A stretch of 64,000 bases of DNA from Cellulomonas fimi (GCF_028583725.1 NZ_CP110680.1:1054001-1118000); one strand, 5' to 3'; shown: positions 24,273-32,911, counted from the stretch's first letter. Notes: generated by a model from the letters alone, not told the origin. Program-made: numbers and translations.

Positions 24273-24836
24273 TCAGCCCTGGCGGATGGCCGAGACGTCG
24301 AGCGCGATGACGACCTTGTCGGCGACCAGGACGCCGCCGGCCTCGAGGGCCGCGTTCCAGGTGAGGCCGAAGTCCTTGCGCGAGATCGTGACGGTGGCCT
24401 CGAACCCGGCGCGCGTGTTGCCGAACGGGTCGACCGCGGTGCCGTTGAACTCGGTGGCGAGCTCGACGGACTGCGTCACGCCGTGGATGGTGAGGTCGCC
24501 GACGATGACGTAGTCGCTGCCAGCGCCGCGGATCTCGGTCGAGACGAAGGTCCACTGGCCGAACTTCTCGACGTCGAAGAAGTCGCCCGACTTGAGGTGG
24601 CCGTCGCGGTTCGCGTCGCCCGTGGAGACGGTGGCGGGGTCGAGCGTGACGGAGACCGAGGTGTCCGCGAGGGTCTCGCCGACGGTGATGGTGCCCTCGG
24701 AGACGGCGACCGAGCCGCGGACCTTGGAGATGCCGGCGTGACGGACCGTGAAGGAGGCCTCGGTGTGGGAGGCGTCGACCGCCCAGGTGCCCGTGGTGAG
24801 GCCGGCGGGAAGGGCGGTGGTGGCGGTGGCGGTCAT
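24273..24836 (-). CDS. YceI-family polyisoprenoid-binding-like protein
   Basis: A 187-residue lipocalin-like protein of the YceI family. Family features: TGTWAVDASHTEASFTVRHAGISKVRG at the N-terminus (split here, with the conserved D-H-x-x-x-F pattern), LTIHGVTQSVEL and a hydrophobic barrel. Related proteins bind long isoprenoids such as quinone side chains. There is no signal peptide, so it is probably cytoplasmic. The chosen ATG follows TGAGGAGCTCCCC; an upstream start would extend into the operator region. It is divergent from a MarR gene, with two inverted repeats between them, so redox- or antibiotic-responsive control by that MarR is likely. Confidence 0.9.
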   Translation of the reverse strand: MTATATTALPAGLTTGTWAVDASHTEASFTVRHAGISKVRGSVAVSEGTITVGETLADTSVSVTLDPATVSTGDANRDGHLKSGDFFDVEKFGQWTFVSTEIRGAGSDYVIVGDLTIHGVTQSVELATEFNGTAVDPFGNTRAGFEATVTISRKDFGLTWNAALEAGGVLVADKVVIALDVSAIRQG

Positions 24837-24852
24837 GGGGAGCTCCTCAGTT

Positions 24853-24893
24853 GTTGAACGGTCAACCACTCTCGTTAGTTGACGATTGAACTA
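24853..24893. promoter_or_regulatory. Operator region of the YceI/MarR divergon
   Basis: Two inverted repeats lie between the divergent genes: GTTGAACGGTCAAC (24853-24866; arms GTTGA/TCAAC) and TAGTTGACGATTGAACTA (24876-24893; arms TAGTT/AACTA). Both contain the half-site AGTTGA or GTTGA, fitting a dimeric MarR repressor that controls both directions. The stretch is much richer in A+T than the surrounding DNA. Confidence 0.65.
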
Positions 24894-24937
24894 CACTCGT
24901 CGGCAGAGCGCAACACATGTCCGGGATGGAGAACGTG

Positions 24938-25453
24938 ATGAGCACCACCGAGCCCGCGCCGCGCAGCGGCTGGCTCACCGCCGAGCAGCAGGTCCACTGG
25001 CGGTCCTTCCGGTCCGGCGTCGCCCGCCTGACCGCCGTCCTCGAGCACGAGCTCGAGGCGCGCACCGGCCTGTCCACGCACGAGTACGAGGTGCTCGTCC
25101 GCCTGTCCGAGCAGCCCGGCCGCACCATGCGCATGTCCGAGCTGGCCGACGGCGTCGTGCACTCGCGCAGCCGCCTCACGCACACGATCCGCCGCATGGA
25201 GGACGCCGGCCTCGTCCGCCGCGCCCCCTGCGCCGAGGACGCGCGCGGCGTCAACGCGACCATGACCGAGGCCGGCTGGCAGCGGCTCGTGAACGCGGCG
25301 CCCGAGCACGTGCAGTCCGTGCGCGACCACCTCGTCGACGTCCTCACGCCCGAGCAGTTCGCCGCCCTCGGCGACGCGATGCAGGTCGTCGCGGACCGCA
25401 TCGTCGGGGGCGGGTGCGACGACGACCCGGGTGTCCCGTGTCACGTCGCCTGA
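24938..25453 (+). CDS. MarR-family transcriptional regulator
   Basis: A 171-residue winged-helix regulator. The MarR core is present: LEARTGLSTHEYEVLVRLSEQ, then MRMSELADGVVHSRSRLTHTI as the HTH, followed by the wing AGLVRRAPCAEDARGVNA (the usual DxRG pattern). The wing contains a cysteine that could sense oxidants, which is speculation. The ATG at 24938 is preceded by GGAGAACGTG; an ATG seven codons upstream (24917) is possible but lacks a ribosome site. It is divergent from the YceI gene, which it probably represses. Confidence 0.88.
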   Translation: MSTTEPAPRSGWLTAEQQVHWRSFRSGVARLTAVLEHELEARTGLSTHEYEVLVRLSEQPGRTMRMSELADGVVHSRSRLTHTIRRMEDAGLVRRAPCAEDARGVNATMTEAGWQRLVNAAPEHVQSVRDHLVDVLTPEQFAALGDAMQVVADRIVGGGCDDDPGVPCHVA

Positions 25454-25502
25454 CGGCCCGATCCGTCCGGGGCACCCAGCCAGGTTTGCGACACTGACCC
25501 CT

Positions 25503-26177
25503 ATGGTCGCCACCACCGTCCACCTGCTGCGCCACGGCGAGGTGCACAACCCCGAGGGCGTGCTGTACGGGCGCCTGCCGGGCTACCACCTCTCCGAGCG
25601 CGGGCACGCGATGGCGCGCGCCGTCGCCGACGCCCTCGCCGGTGAGCCCGCGACGGCGGGCGGACCGGCCCGGCCGCGGCACGACGTCGTCACCGTGATC
25701 GCGTCCCCGCTGCAGCGCGCGCAGGAGACGGCCGCGCCGATCGCCGCCGCCTTCGGGGTGGAGGTCGGCGTCGACGAGCGGCTCATCGAGGCCGCCAACC
25801 ACTTCCAGGGCAAGACCTTCGGCGTCGGCGACGGGTCGCTCCGTCACCCCGAGCACTGGCCCTACCTGCGCAACCCGTTCAAGCCGTCGTGGGGCGAGCC
25901 GTACCAGGAGCAGGTCGACCGCATGCTCGCGGCCGTCGCCGACGCGCGCCGCCAGGCCCGCGGTCACGAGGCCGTGCTCGTCAGCCACCAGCTGCCCGTG
26001 TGGGTCACACGCCTCGCGCTCGAGAACCGCCGGCTGTGGCACGACCCGCGTCGCCGCCAGTGCAGCCTCGCCTCGCTGACCACCCTGCGCTACGAGGACG
26101 ACCGCCTCGTCGGCGTCGGGTACTCCGAGCCCGCCGCCGCGCTGCTGCCCGGTGCGTCGCAGGTGGCGGGCGCATGA
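25503..26177 (+). CDS. Histidine phosphatase family protein
   Basis: A 224-residue phosphatase of the phosphoglycerate-mutase-like superfamily: VHLLRHGEVHNPEG holds the catalytic RHG histidine at residues 10-12, ASPLQRAQETA the second arginine, and VLVSHQLPVWV the distal histidine. The ATG starts just before the core, and the upstream extension overlaps non-conserved sequence. It overlaps the thioredoxin-like gene by 4 bases and heads the cytochrome c maturation operon; the same gene order is found in M. tuberculosis (Rv0525-Rv0529). Its substrate and role in that operon are unknown. Confidence 0.9.
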   Translation: MVATTVHLLRHGEVHNPEGVLYGRLPGYHLSERGHAMARAVADALAGEPATAGGPARPRHDVVTVIASPLQRAQETAAPIAAAFGVEVGVDERLIEAANHFQGKTFGVGDGSLRHPEHWPYLRNPFKPSWGEPYQEQVDRMLAAVADARRQARGHEAVLVSHQLPVWVTRLALENRRLWHDPRRRQCSLASLTTLRYEDDRLVGVGYSEPAAALLPGASQVAGA

Positions 26178-26812
26178 CCGTGCGCCGACACCCGCGTCCC
26201 GCCCGTCGGGCCCGCGCGTTCGCGCGCACCGCGGCCGCGGTGGCCGTCGTCGCCGCGCTCGCCGCCGGCTGCACGTCGCAGCCCGACGACGACACCCCCG
26301 CCGACGTCGTCGACCAGGGCTACCAGTCCGGCGACGGCAGCGCGACGACGTGGCCCGCCGCGGACCGCAAGGGCCCGGTCGAGATCGCGGGCACCGCCTA
26401 CGACGGCAGCGCGCAGGCGGTCGCGGACTGGCGCGGCGACGTCGTCGTCCTCAACACCTGGTACGCCAACTGCCCGCCGTGCCGCGCCGAGGCGCCCGAC
26501 CTCGTCGAGCTCGCGAACGACTACGCCGACGACGGCGTGCGCGTGCTCGGCATCAACGGGACGGACGCCGCGGGCGCCGCGGAGGCGTTCCAGCGCCAGT
26601 TCGACGTGCCCTACCCGAGCATCGAGGACACGGACGGCACGGCGATCGCCGCGCTGCAGGGCGTCGTCCCGGTGAACGCCGTCCCGACGACGATCCTGCT
26701 CGACCGCGACGGCAAGGTCGCCGCACGCATCCTCGGCCTGGCCGAGGCGTCGACGCTGCGCACGCTCGTCGACGACCTCCTCGCCGAGCAGCCGGAGGGC
26801 GCCGCGCCGTGA
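26174..26812 (+). CDS. TlpA/ResA-like thiol-disulfide oxidoreductase lipoprotein
   Basis: A 212-residue extracytoplasmic thioredoxin-like protein. A basic, arginine-rich N-terminus and hydrophobic stretch lead to the lipobox LAAGCTSQ (cysteine at about residue 35). The thioredoxin domain contains LNTWYANCPPCRAEAPDLV with the CxxC active site, and VPTTILLDRDGKV with the cis-proline. It probably keeps the haem-binding cysteines of apocytochrome c reduced, receiving electrons from CcdA encoded next. It overlaps both neighbours by 4 bases (ATGA, GTGA). Confidence 0.92.
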   Translation: MTVRRHPRPARRARAFARTAAAVAVVAALAAGCTSQPDDDTPADVVDQGYQSGDGSATTWPAADRKGPVEIAGTAYDGSAQAVADWRGDVVVLNTWYANCPPCRAEAPDLVELANDYADDGVRVLGINGTDAAGAAEAFQRQFDVPYPSIEDTDGTAIAALQGVVPVNAVPTTILLDRDGKVAARILGLAEASTLRTLVDDLLAEQPEGAAP

Positions 26813-27741
26813 CCGCCGCCGTCGTCCCCGCCCTCGCCGCCGGCGTGCCCGTCCCGGCGGACGTCGGCGACGTCTTCGGCCAGGCGGTCGTGTCGGGCTC
26901 GCTGCTGCTCGCGGTGCCGGTCGCGCTGCTCGCAGGGCTCGTGTCCTTCGCGTCGCCCTGCGTCCTGCCGCTCGTCCCGGGCTACCTCGGCTTCCTCGGC
27001 GGCATGTCCGGCGCCGGGGCGTCGCGCTCGGGCCGGGCGGACGCGACGGCGGCGGTCGCCGGCACGGGCACGACGACCGCGGCCACCGAGGCGGGCACCG
27101 ACGCCGGCGGGACCGCCCGCACGGCCACGACGACCGCGGCGCGCGTCGCCCCCGCCCGCTCGCGCGTGCTGCTCGGCGTCGGCCTGTTCGTCGCCGGGTT
27201 CACCGCCGTCTTCGTGGCGTACGGCGCGCTCGCGGGCTCGCTCGGCGGCCTGCTGCTGCGCTGGCAGGACCCGGTGACGCGCGTGCTCGGTCTGGTCGTC
27301 ATCGTGATGGGCATGGGGTTCCTGGGCCTCATCCCGTTCCTGCAGAACGAGCGCCGCCTCCACCTCGCCCCGCGCGCGGGGCTGTGGGGCGCCCCGCTGC
27401 TGGGCGTGACGTTCGGCCTCGGGTGGACCCCCTGCATCGGCCCGACGCTCGCCGCGATCCTCACGCTGTCCCTCGACGGCGGCTCGGCCGGACGCGGTGC
27501 GCTGCTCGCGGTCGCGTTCTGCGTCGGCCTCGGGCTGCCGTTCCTGCTGGTCGCGCTCGGGCTCGAGAGCAGCAGCCGCATGGTCGGCTTCCTGCGTCGG
27601 CACCGGCTCGCGATCATGCGCGTCGGCGGCGCGATGCTCGTCGTCCTCGGCCTCGCGCTCGTCACGGGCGTGTGGGGCACGTGGGCGTCCTGGCTGCAGG
27701 GCGTCCTCACCGGCTACGACCCCTTCGTCCCGGTGGTGTGA
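26809..27741 (+). CDS. ccdA: Cytochrome c biogenesis protein CcdA
   Basis: A 310-residue membrane protein that carries electrons from cytoplasmic thioredoxin to the extracytoplasmic TlpA-like protein. Six hydrophobic helices are visible. The two redox cysteines lie in SFASPCVLPLVPGYLGFLGG (helix 1) and GLGWTPCIGPTLAAI (helix 4). Compared with the usual 240 residues, it has an insertion of about 50 low-complexity Thr/Ala-rich residues between helices 1 and 2. The start is GTG, overlapping the TlpA stop (GTGA). It is followed 1 base later by resB. Confidence 0.93.
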   Translation: MTAAVVPALAAGVPVPADVGDVFGQAVVSGSLLLAVPVALLAGLVSFASPCVLPLVPGYLGFLGGMSGAGASRSGRADATAAVAGTGTTTAATEAGTDAGGTARTATTTAARVAPARSRVLLGVGLFVAGFTAVFVAYGALAGSLGGLLLRWQDPVTRVLGLVVIVMGMGFLGLIPFLQNERRLHLAPRAGLWGAPLLGVTFGLGWTPCIGPTLAAILTLSLDGGSAGRGALLAVAFCVGLGLPFLLVALGLESSSRMVGFLRRHRLAIMRVGGAMLVVLGLALVTGVWGTWASWLQGVLTGYDPFVPVV

Positions 27742-27742
27742 C

Positions 27743-29497
27743 GTGACGACCTACCGCCCCGAGGGCCTCGACGACGCGTTCACGCAGCCGACCGACGCGA
27801 CGGAACCGGCCGCCGACGCGACCGCCGGCCCCGTCCAGCTGCCGACGCTCGGCTTCACCGGCTGGGTCCGCTGGGCGTGGCGCCAGCTCACGAGCATGCG
27901 CGTCGCGCTGCTGCTGCTCATGCTGCTCGCCGTCGCCGCGGTGCCCGGCACGCTGTTCCCGCAGCGCGCGCAGGACCCGGCGAAGGTCGCGCAGTACCTG
28001 CTCGACCACCCGACGACGGGCCCGTGGCTCGACCGGCTCGGCTTCTTCGGCGTGTACTCGTCGGTCTGGTTCTCGGCGATCTACCTGCTGCTGTTCGTGT
28101 CGCTCGTCGGCTGCATCCTGCCGCGCACCACGGTGCACCTCGCGGGGGTCCGCGGCCGCCCGCCGCGCACGCCGCGCCGCCTGGGCCGGTTCCCCGCGCA
28201 GGGCGGCGGGACGACGGACGACGACGCGCGCACCGTCGCCGAGCGCGCCGCGGCGACCATGCGCCGCGGCTGGTCGTGGCTGCCGTTCGTGCCGACGTAC
28301 CGCGTCGACGTGCACGACGAGGGCGGCGGCACGTGGTCGGCCGCGGGGGAGCGCGGGTACCTGCGCGAGACCGGCAACCTGGTGTTCCACCTCGCGCTCG
28401 TCGGGCTCCTCGTGTCCGTCGCGACGGGTCAGCTGCTGCACTACCGCGGCCAGGCGATCGTCGTGCAGGGCCGTGGGTTCGCGAACGCGCAGGTCGACTA
28501 CGACACGTTCGAGAACGGGACGGGCTTCGACCCGTCGACGCTCGTGCCGTTCACGCTGCGGCTCGACGAGTTCGACGCGCGGTTCGACCCCGAGACGCTG
28601 CAGTCCCGCGACTTCACCGCGCACGTCACGCTGACCGAGCCGGGCGAGGAGCCGCAGGAGCGGACCATCAAGGTCAACCACCCGCTCACGGCGGGCGGCG
28701 CGAAGGTGTATCTGCAGGGCAACGGGTACGCGCCCGAGCTCACGGTCCGCGACGCGGCCGGCGAGGTCGCGTTCGCGGGTGCCGTGCCGTTCCTCCCGCA
28801 GGACGAGGTCTACACGTCGCGCGGCGTCGTCAAGGTGCCCGACGTGTCCGGCGACCAGGAGCAGGTCGGCATCGTCGGCTACCTCCTGCCCACGGCGAGC
28901 CAGGTCTCCGACACCCTGTACCGCTCGACGGACCCGCAGCCGGGCGACCCGCTGCTGGTGCTGTCGGTGTGGTCCGGCAACCTGGGGCTGGACACGGGCG
29001 TGCCGCAGAACGTCTACGAGCTCGACGAGTCCCGCATGGAGCAGGCCGTCGACGCCGACGGGAGCGCCGTGACGCTGTACGTCCGCCCGGGCGAGACGGT
29101 CGAGCTGCCCGACGGCCTCGGCACCCTCACGTTCGACGGCCTCCCGCGGTTCGTCGCGCTCGACCTCCGGCACGACCCCGCGCTGGCCTTCGTGCTCGTG
29201 TTCTCGCTGCTCGCGTTCGCGGGCCTCGCGGCCAGCCTGTTCGCGCCCCGCCGCCGCGTGTGGGTACGTGCCACGCCCGGGGCCGGCGACGACGCGGGCC
29301 GTACAGTGGTCACCGCAGCCGGTCTGGCCCGCGGGGACGACGTCGGTCTCCAGCCCGAGCTCGACCGCCTGCTGGCCGCCACGCTGCCGCCCGTCCCGAC
29401 CCGACCGCAGGCACCCGACGCCCCGGCTCCCGCCGGCCCGGGAGCCGTCCCGCCCAGCCCGTCCGCCCCGACCGTCCCCCGAGGAAGCGCGACATGA
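27743..29497 (+). CDS. resB: Cytochrome c biogenesis protein ResB
   Basis: A 584-residue component of the system II haem-delivery machine that, with CcsB, moves haem across the membrane and attaches it to apocytochromes c. Visible features: an N-terminal helix MRVALLLLMLLAVAAVPGTL followed by FPQRAQDP, a second helix pair around ISLLLFVSLVGCILPRT, the helix LVFHLALVGLLVSVATGQ, a large extracytoplasmic domain of about 250 residues, and a last helix (LAFVLVFSLLAFAGLAASLFA). It starts with GTG 1 base after ccdA and overlaps ccsB by 4 bases. Confidence 0.93.
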   Translation: MTTYRPEGLDDAFTQPTDATEPAADATAGPVQLPTLGFTGWVRWAWRQLTSMRVALLLLMLLAVAAVPGTLFPQRAQDPAKVAQYLLDHPTTGPWLDRLGFFGVYSSVWFSAIYLLLFVSLVGCILPRTTVHLAGVRGRPPRTPRRLGRFPAQGGGTTDDDARTVAERAAATMRRGWSWLPFVPTYRVDVHDEGGGTWSAAGERGYLRETGNLVFHLALVGLLVSVATGQLLHYRGQAIVVQGRGFANAQVDYDTFENGTGFDPSTLVPFTLRLDEFDARFDPETLQSRDFTAHVTLTEPGEEPQERTIKVNHPLTAGGAKVYLQGNGYAPELTVRDAAGEVAFAGAVPFLPQDEVYTSRGVVKVPDVSGDQEQVGIVGYLLPTASQVSDTLYRSTDPQPGDPLLVLSVWSGNLGLDTGVPQNVYELDESRMEQAVDADGSAVTLYVRPGETVELPDGLGTLTFDGLPRFVALDLRHDPALAFVLVFSLLAFAGLAASLFAPRRRVWVRATPGAGDDAGRTVVTAAGLARGDDVGLQPELDRLLAATLPPVPTRPQAPDAPAPAGPGAVPPSPSAPTVPRGSAT

Positions 29498-30501
29498 CCA
29501 CCGGTGACATCTCCACGCTGCTCGTGTGGGCCGCGACGACCGCGCTCACGATCGCGCTGATCGCGTACGCCGCGGACCTCGCGCGCATCGCCGACGCGAC
29601 GCAGCGCCGTACGGCGGCCCAGGCCGAGGCGCGGACCGCGGTCGCCGCAGGCGGCGGCTCGGTGGCCGTCGCCGTGGCGCCCCCGGCCGCGCCGGCGGGC
29701 TCGGCGAAGGCCGAGGGCATCGCGCGCTCGACGACCTACCTCGGGATCGCGCTGCTGTTCGCCGGCATCGTCCTGCGCGGGGTCGCCGCAGGCCGGTGGC
29801 CGACGGCGAACATGTACGAGTTCACGATCGTCGGCGTCTTCGTCGCCGTGACGGTCCACGCGGTCGTGCAGCGTCGCCGCGTCATCGCGTTCCTCGGCGT
29901 GCTCGTCACGGGCATCGCCGTCCTCGCGCTCGCGCTCGCGCTCAACGTGTTCTACATCCAGGCCGACGCGGTCCAGCCCGCCCTGCAGTCCTACTGGCTC
30001 ATCCTCCACGTCGGCGTCGCGATCATCGCGACCGGCATCTTCACCGTCGCGTTCGCCGCGTCGGCGCTGCAGATCGTCGCGGACGTCCGCGCCTCCGGCC
30101 CGAAGCCCGTCGACGCGCCCCGTGCCTGGACCGACGGGATGCGCCGCGCCGTCGTCGGCCCGAGGTTCGCGTGGGTCGACCAGGTGCCGGCACCGCGCGA
30201 GCTCGAGGCGCTCGCGTTCCGCCTCAACGCGCTCGGCTTCGTGCTGTGGACGTTCACGCTCATCGGCGGCGCCATCTGGGCGGAGCACGCGTGGGGCCGG
30301 TACTGGGGCTGGGACCCCAAGGAGGTCGGCACGTTCGTCGCGTGGGTCGTCTACGCGGCCTACCTGCACGCCCGCACGACCCGCGGCTGGAGCGGGCGTC
30401 GCGCGGCGTACTTCGTGTTCGTCGGTTACGCCGTCGTGATCGCCAACTTCACCGTCGTGAACCTGGTCTTCAGCGGCAAGCACTCCTACTCGGGCCTCTG
30501 A
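29494..30501 (+). CDS. ccsB: Cytochrome c biogenesis protein CcsB (CcsA family)
   Basis: A 335-residue membrane protein of the CcmC/CcsA haem-handling family. Eight hydrophobic segments are present. The tryptophan-rich haem-binding WWD-type loop is WGRYWGWDPKEVGTFVAW (about residues 268-285), and conserved histidines flank it (LILHVGVAI, and H in the C-terminal part SGKHSYSGL). A short hydrophilic Ala-rich loop separates helices 1 and 2. It completes the system II complex with ResB; its ATG overlaps the resB stop (ATGA). Confidence 0.94.
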   Translation: MTTGDISTLLVWAATTALTIALIAYAADLARIADATQRRTAAQAEARTAVAAGGGSVAVAVAPPAAPAGSAKAEGIARSTTYLGIALLFAGIVLRGVAAGRWPTANMYEFTIVGVFVAVTVHAVVQRRRVIAFLGVLVTGIAVLALALALNVFYIQADAVQPALQSYWLILHVGVAIIATGIFTVAFAASALQIVADVRASGPKPVDAPRAWTDGMRRAVVGPRFAWVDQVPAPRELEALAFRLNALGFVLWTFTLIGGAIWAEHAWGRYWGWDPKEVGTFVAWVVYAAYLHARTTRGWSGRRAAYFVFVGYAVVIANFTVVNLVFSGKHSYSGL

Positions 30502-30512
30502 CGCGGCCGACC

Positions 30513-31250
30513 GTGGGGACCGCGCCGCGCTGGCTCCGACGGTACGTCGACGGTGAGCACGACGCGGTCTGGCACGAGCTGCGACAGCTCGGCGCGCGGG
30601 TCCGCGAGGCCCCGTACGCGTCCGAGGCCCAGGCGGTGTGCGACGAGATGGCGCGCCGGGCGCGGCACAACGTCGAGGTCCTCGTCGACCGTCTGACGGA
30701 CCAGGGCTACCGGTTCCACGAGAACGACGACGGGCAGGCCGCCGTCGGGCCGCTCGCCCGCCCCGCTCCCGACGCGGACGAGTACGTCGCCTGGCTGGAG
30801 CAGACCTTCGGCGCGGTGCCGATGGTCCTTTCCTCGTGGGTCCGCGTCGTCGGCGACGTCTGGCTGGTCGGGACGCACCCGGCATGGGAGACGTCGGCGG
30901 CCGGCGACCCGCTCGTGGTCGAGATCGCCGGGACGCGGTACCCCGGGAGCGACGTGCGCGCCTTCCTGCTGGACGAGCGGGAGCAGTGGCGGGAGTACGC
31001 GGACGGCGCGCCGTTCCAGCTGCCGATCGCGCCGGACCACCTGCACAAGGACAACGTCAGCGGCGGTCCGCCCTACGGCGTCGTGCTGCCGGACGCCTGC
31101 GCGGACGCGCACGTCGTGACCGACGTGGGGATGCCGTTCGTCTCCTACCTGCGGCGCGTGTTCGACCACGGCGGGTTCCCGCGGTGGACCGGCGACGAAC
31201 GTCAGGGAGCCGTGACCCGGTCGCTGGCCGCCGGCCTGCGACCGATCTGA
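30513..31250 (+). CDS. Conserved-looking protein of unknown function
   Basis: A 245-residue soluble protein that I do not recognise. It starts with GTG 11 bases after the ccsB stop, suggesting cotranscription. It is acidic and tryptophan-rich: VWHELRQLGARVREAPY and AVCDEMARRARHNVEVLVDRL as N-terminal helices, then VAWLEQTFGAVPMVLSSWVRVVGD, LVVEIAGTRYPGS, a central Asp/His segment (IAPDHLHKDNVSGGPPYGVVL) and FVSYLRRVFDHGGFPRW at the end. The layout loosely resembles SMI1/KNR4-type proteins, which often act as immunity or scaffold proteins, but this is weak. No signal peptide or membrane helix. Confidence 0.75.
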   Translation: MGTAPRWLRRYVDGEHDAVWHELRQLGARVREAPYASEAQAVCDEMARRARHNVEVLVDRLTDQGYRFHENDDGQAAVGPLARPAPDADEYVAWLEQTFGAVPMVLSSWVRVVGDVWLVGTHPAWETSAAGDPLVVEIAGTRYPGSDVRAFLLDEREQWREYADGAPFQLPIAPDHLHKDNVSGGPPYGVVLPDACADAHVVTDVGMPFVSYLRRVFDHGGFPRWTGDERQGAVTRSLAAGLRPI

Positions 31251-31306
31251 CCCGGGTCCTCGCCGCACGAGTGCGCGCGGGGCGTCGCCGTGCCGCGCGG
31301 GCGGCG

Positions 31307-31660
31307 TCAGGACGTGGGGGAGCCGTCGCCCGTGCCCTGCTCACGGCGGCGGCGGTCCTCGTCGAGCTTGCGCAGGAAATCGGGGTCGTCGTCGGGTGCG
31401 ACCGGTCCCGTGCGGCGGCGCGGCGTCCACGTCGACCCCCCGGACGCCGGTGAGCCGCCGCCCGCCTGACGGGCTGCCGCACGGCGGCCGCGGCTCACGA
31501 GGATCCAGATGATCGCGCCCAGCACGGGCACGAGGACGACGAGCGCCATCCACAGCAGCGGGTGCACGCCGAGCCGCTCCTCGTCGGAGCTGCGGGAGAT
31601 GTCGAGCACGCTCCACACGACGAGGCCGACCACGATCACGAACGCGAGGTAGCGGGCCAT
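31307..31660 (-). CDS. Small membrane protein with PLD-nuclease N-terminal domain
   Basis: A 117-residue protein with two hydrophobic helices, YLAFVIVVGLVVWSVLDI and LLWMALVVLVPVLGAIIWIL, the second followed by VSRGRR. This is the PLDc_N (phospholipase D nuclease N-terminal) pattern found in free-standing small membrane proteins of Actinobacteria. The C-terminal half is cytoplasmic, Pro/Arg/Asp-rich and probably disordered. The role is unknown. It is convergent with the preceding unknown gene and divergent from the DUF4229 gene 50 bases away. Confidence 0.85.
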   Translation of the reverse strand: MARYLAFVIVVGLVVWSVLDISRSSDEERLGVHPLLWMALVVLVPVLGAIIWILVSRGRRAAARQAGGGSPASGGSTWTPRRRTGPVAPDDDPDFLRKLDEDRRRREQGTGDGSPTS

Positions 31661-31710
31661 CCACCCACCCTAGGCGCGGAGCGGCCCCGGTGCCGTCCTA
31701 GGCTGGTGGG

Positions 31711-32031
31711 GTGCCCGTCGCGCTCTACACCCTGTACCGGTTGCTGCTGTTCGCCGCGTTCCTCGGCCTGCTCTGGGTCGCGGGGATGCGGTCCTGGCTG
31801 GCGGTGATCGCTGCGGCGCTGCTCGCGTGGATGGCCGGGTACGTGCTGCTGCGCACGCCGCGCGACGCGGCGGTCGCCTGGATCGCGGCGCGCGAGCAGC
31901 AGCGCGCCAGGTCCGGCGCGAAGGCCCGTTCCCGGGCCGAGCAGGACGCCGACGTCGAGGACGCGGCCGTGGACGCGGCGGGCGGGACGCCCGCCGACGA
32001 CGACCCGGCGGGCGGTCCGAGACCGGCCTGA
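31711..32031 (+). CDS. DUF4229 small membrane protein
   Basis: A 106-residue protein with two membrane helices (LYRLLLFAAFLGLLWVAGM and WLAVIAAALLAWMAGYVLL) followed by a basic/acidic tail containing RDAAVAWIAAREQQRAR. It matches the DUF4229 family, which sits beside menaquinone genes in many Actinobacteria. The function is unknown. GTG start. It is convergent with menA, with 10 bases between stops. Confidence 0.85.
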   Translation: MPVALYTLYRLLLFAAFLGLLWVAGMRSWLAVIAAALLAWMAGYVLLRTPRDAAVAWIAAREQQRARSGAKARSRAEQDADVEDAAVDAAGGTPADDDPAGGPRPA

Positions 32032-32041
32032 CGCCGCCGGG

Positions 32042-32911
32042 TCAGATCGCGAGCCCGAGCCCGAGCAGCACGCCGAACGCGAGCTCGAGCATCCCGGTGC
32101 CCGCGAGCACCGGGACCAGGGCGCGCCCGCGGGCGCCGAGCAGGACGACACCGGCGAGGACGCCCGCGGGTGCGAACAGCAGCCCCACCATGAGCGCCCA
32201 CGGCGCGACGACCGCGCACGCGACGCCGAGCGCGACCGGCAGCAGCACGAACGCGGCGTAGACGCGGCGCGCCTTGTGCTCCCCGAGCCGCACCGCGAGG
32301 GTCCGCTTGCCGACGAGCGCGTCCGTGGGGACGTCGCGCAGGTTGTTCGCCATGAGCAGCGCGCACGCGAGCAGCCCGACCGCCACGGCGCCGACCCACG
32401 CGGTCCACGGCAGCTCCAGCGCCTGCGTCCACGTCGTGCCGAGCACGGCGACGAGGCCGAAGAACACGAACACGCCGACCTCGCCGAGCCCGCGGTACCC
32501 GTACGGGGAGCGCCCGCCGGTGTACGTCCAGGCGGCGGCGATCGCGAACGCCCCGACGGCGAGCAGGAACCACTGCGACGTGACGACCACGAGCGCGAGG
32601 CCCAGCAGGCCCGCGACGGCGAACGCACCGAACGCCGCCCCCCGGACCGCTCGGGGGCTCGCGGTGCCGGACGCGGTCAGGCGCAGCGGGCCGACGCGGT
32701 CGACGTCGGTGCCGCGGATGCCGTCGGAGTAGTCGTTGGCGTAGTTGACGCCCACCTGCAGTGCGAGCGCGACGCCGAGCGCGAGCAGCGCACGCCCGAG
32801 GTCCGCCTCGTCGAGCTGCGCGGCAGCACCCGTGCCGACCAGCACCGGCGCGGCCGCCGCCGGCAGCGTCCTGAGCCGGGCTCCGGCCACCCACTCGCGT
32901 GCGGTCGTCAC
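32042..32911 (-). CDS. menA: 1,4-dihydroxy-2-naphthoate polyprenyltransferase MenA
   Basis: A 289-residue integral membrane prenyltransferase of the UbiA superfamily that attaches the polyprenyl chain to 1,4-dihydroxy-2-naphthoate, giving demethylmenaquinone. The first aspartate-rich motif is NYANDYSDGIRGTD (about residues 63-76) and the second is NNLRDVPTDALVGKRT (about 195-210); eight or nine helices are seen. The start is GTG, overlapping the menE stop by 4 bases (GTGA), so menE and menA are translationally coupled. Confidence 0.95.
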   Translation of the reverse strand: MTTAREWVAGARLRTLPAAAAPVLVGTGAAAQLDEADLGRALLALGVALALQVGVNYANDYSDGIRGTDVDRVGPLRLTASGTASPRAVRGAAFGAFAVAGLLGLALVVVTSQWFLLAVGAFAIAAAWTYTGGRSPYGYRGLGEVGVFVFFGLVAVLGTTWTQALELPWTAWVGAVAVGLLACALLMANNLRDVPTDALVGKRTLAVRLGEHKARRVYAAFVLLPVALGVACAVVAPWALMVGLLFAPAGVLAGVVLLGARGRALVPVLAGTGMLELAFGVLLGLGLAI

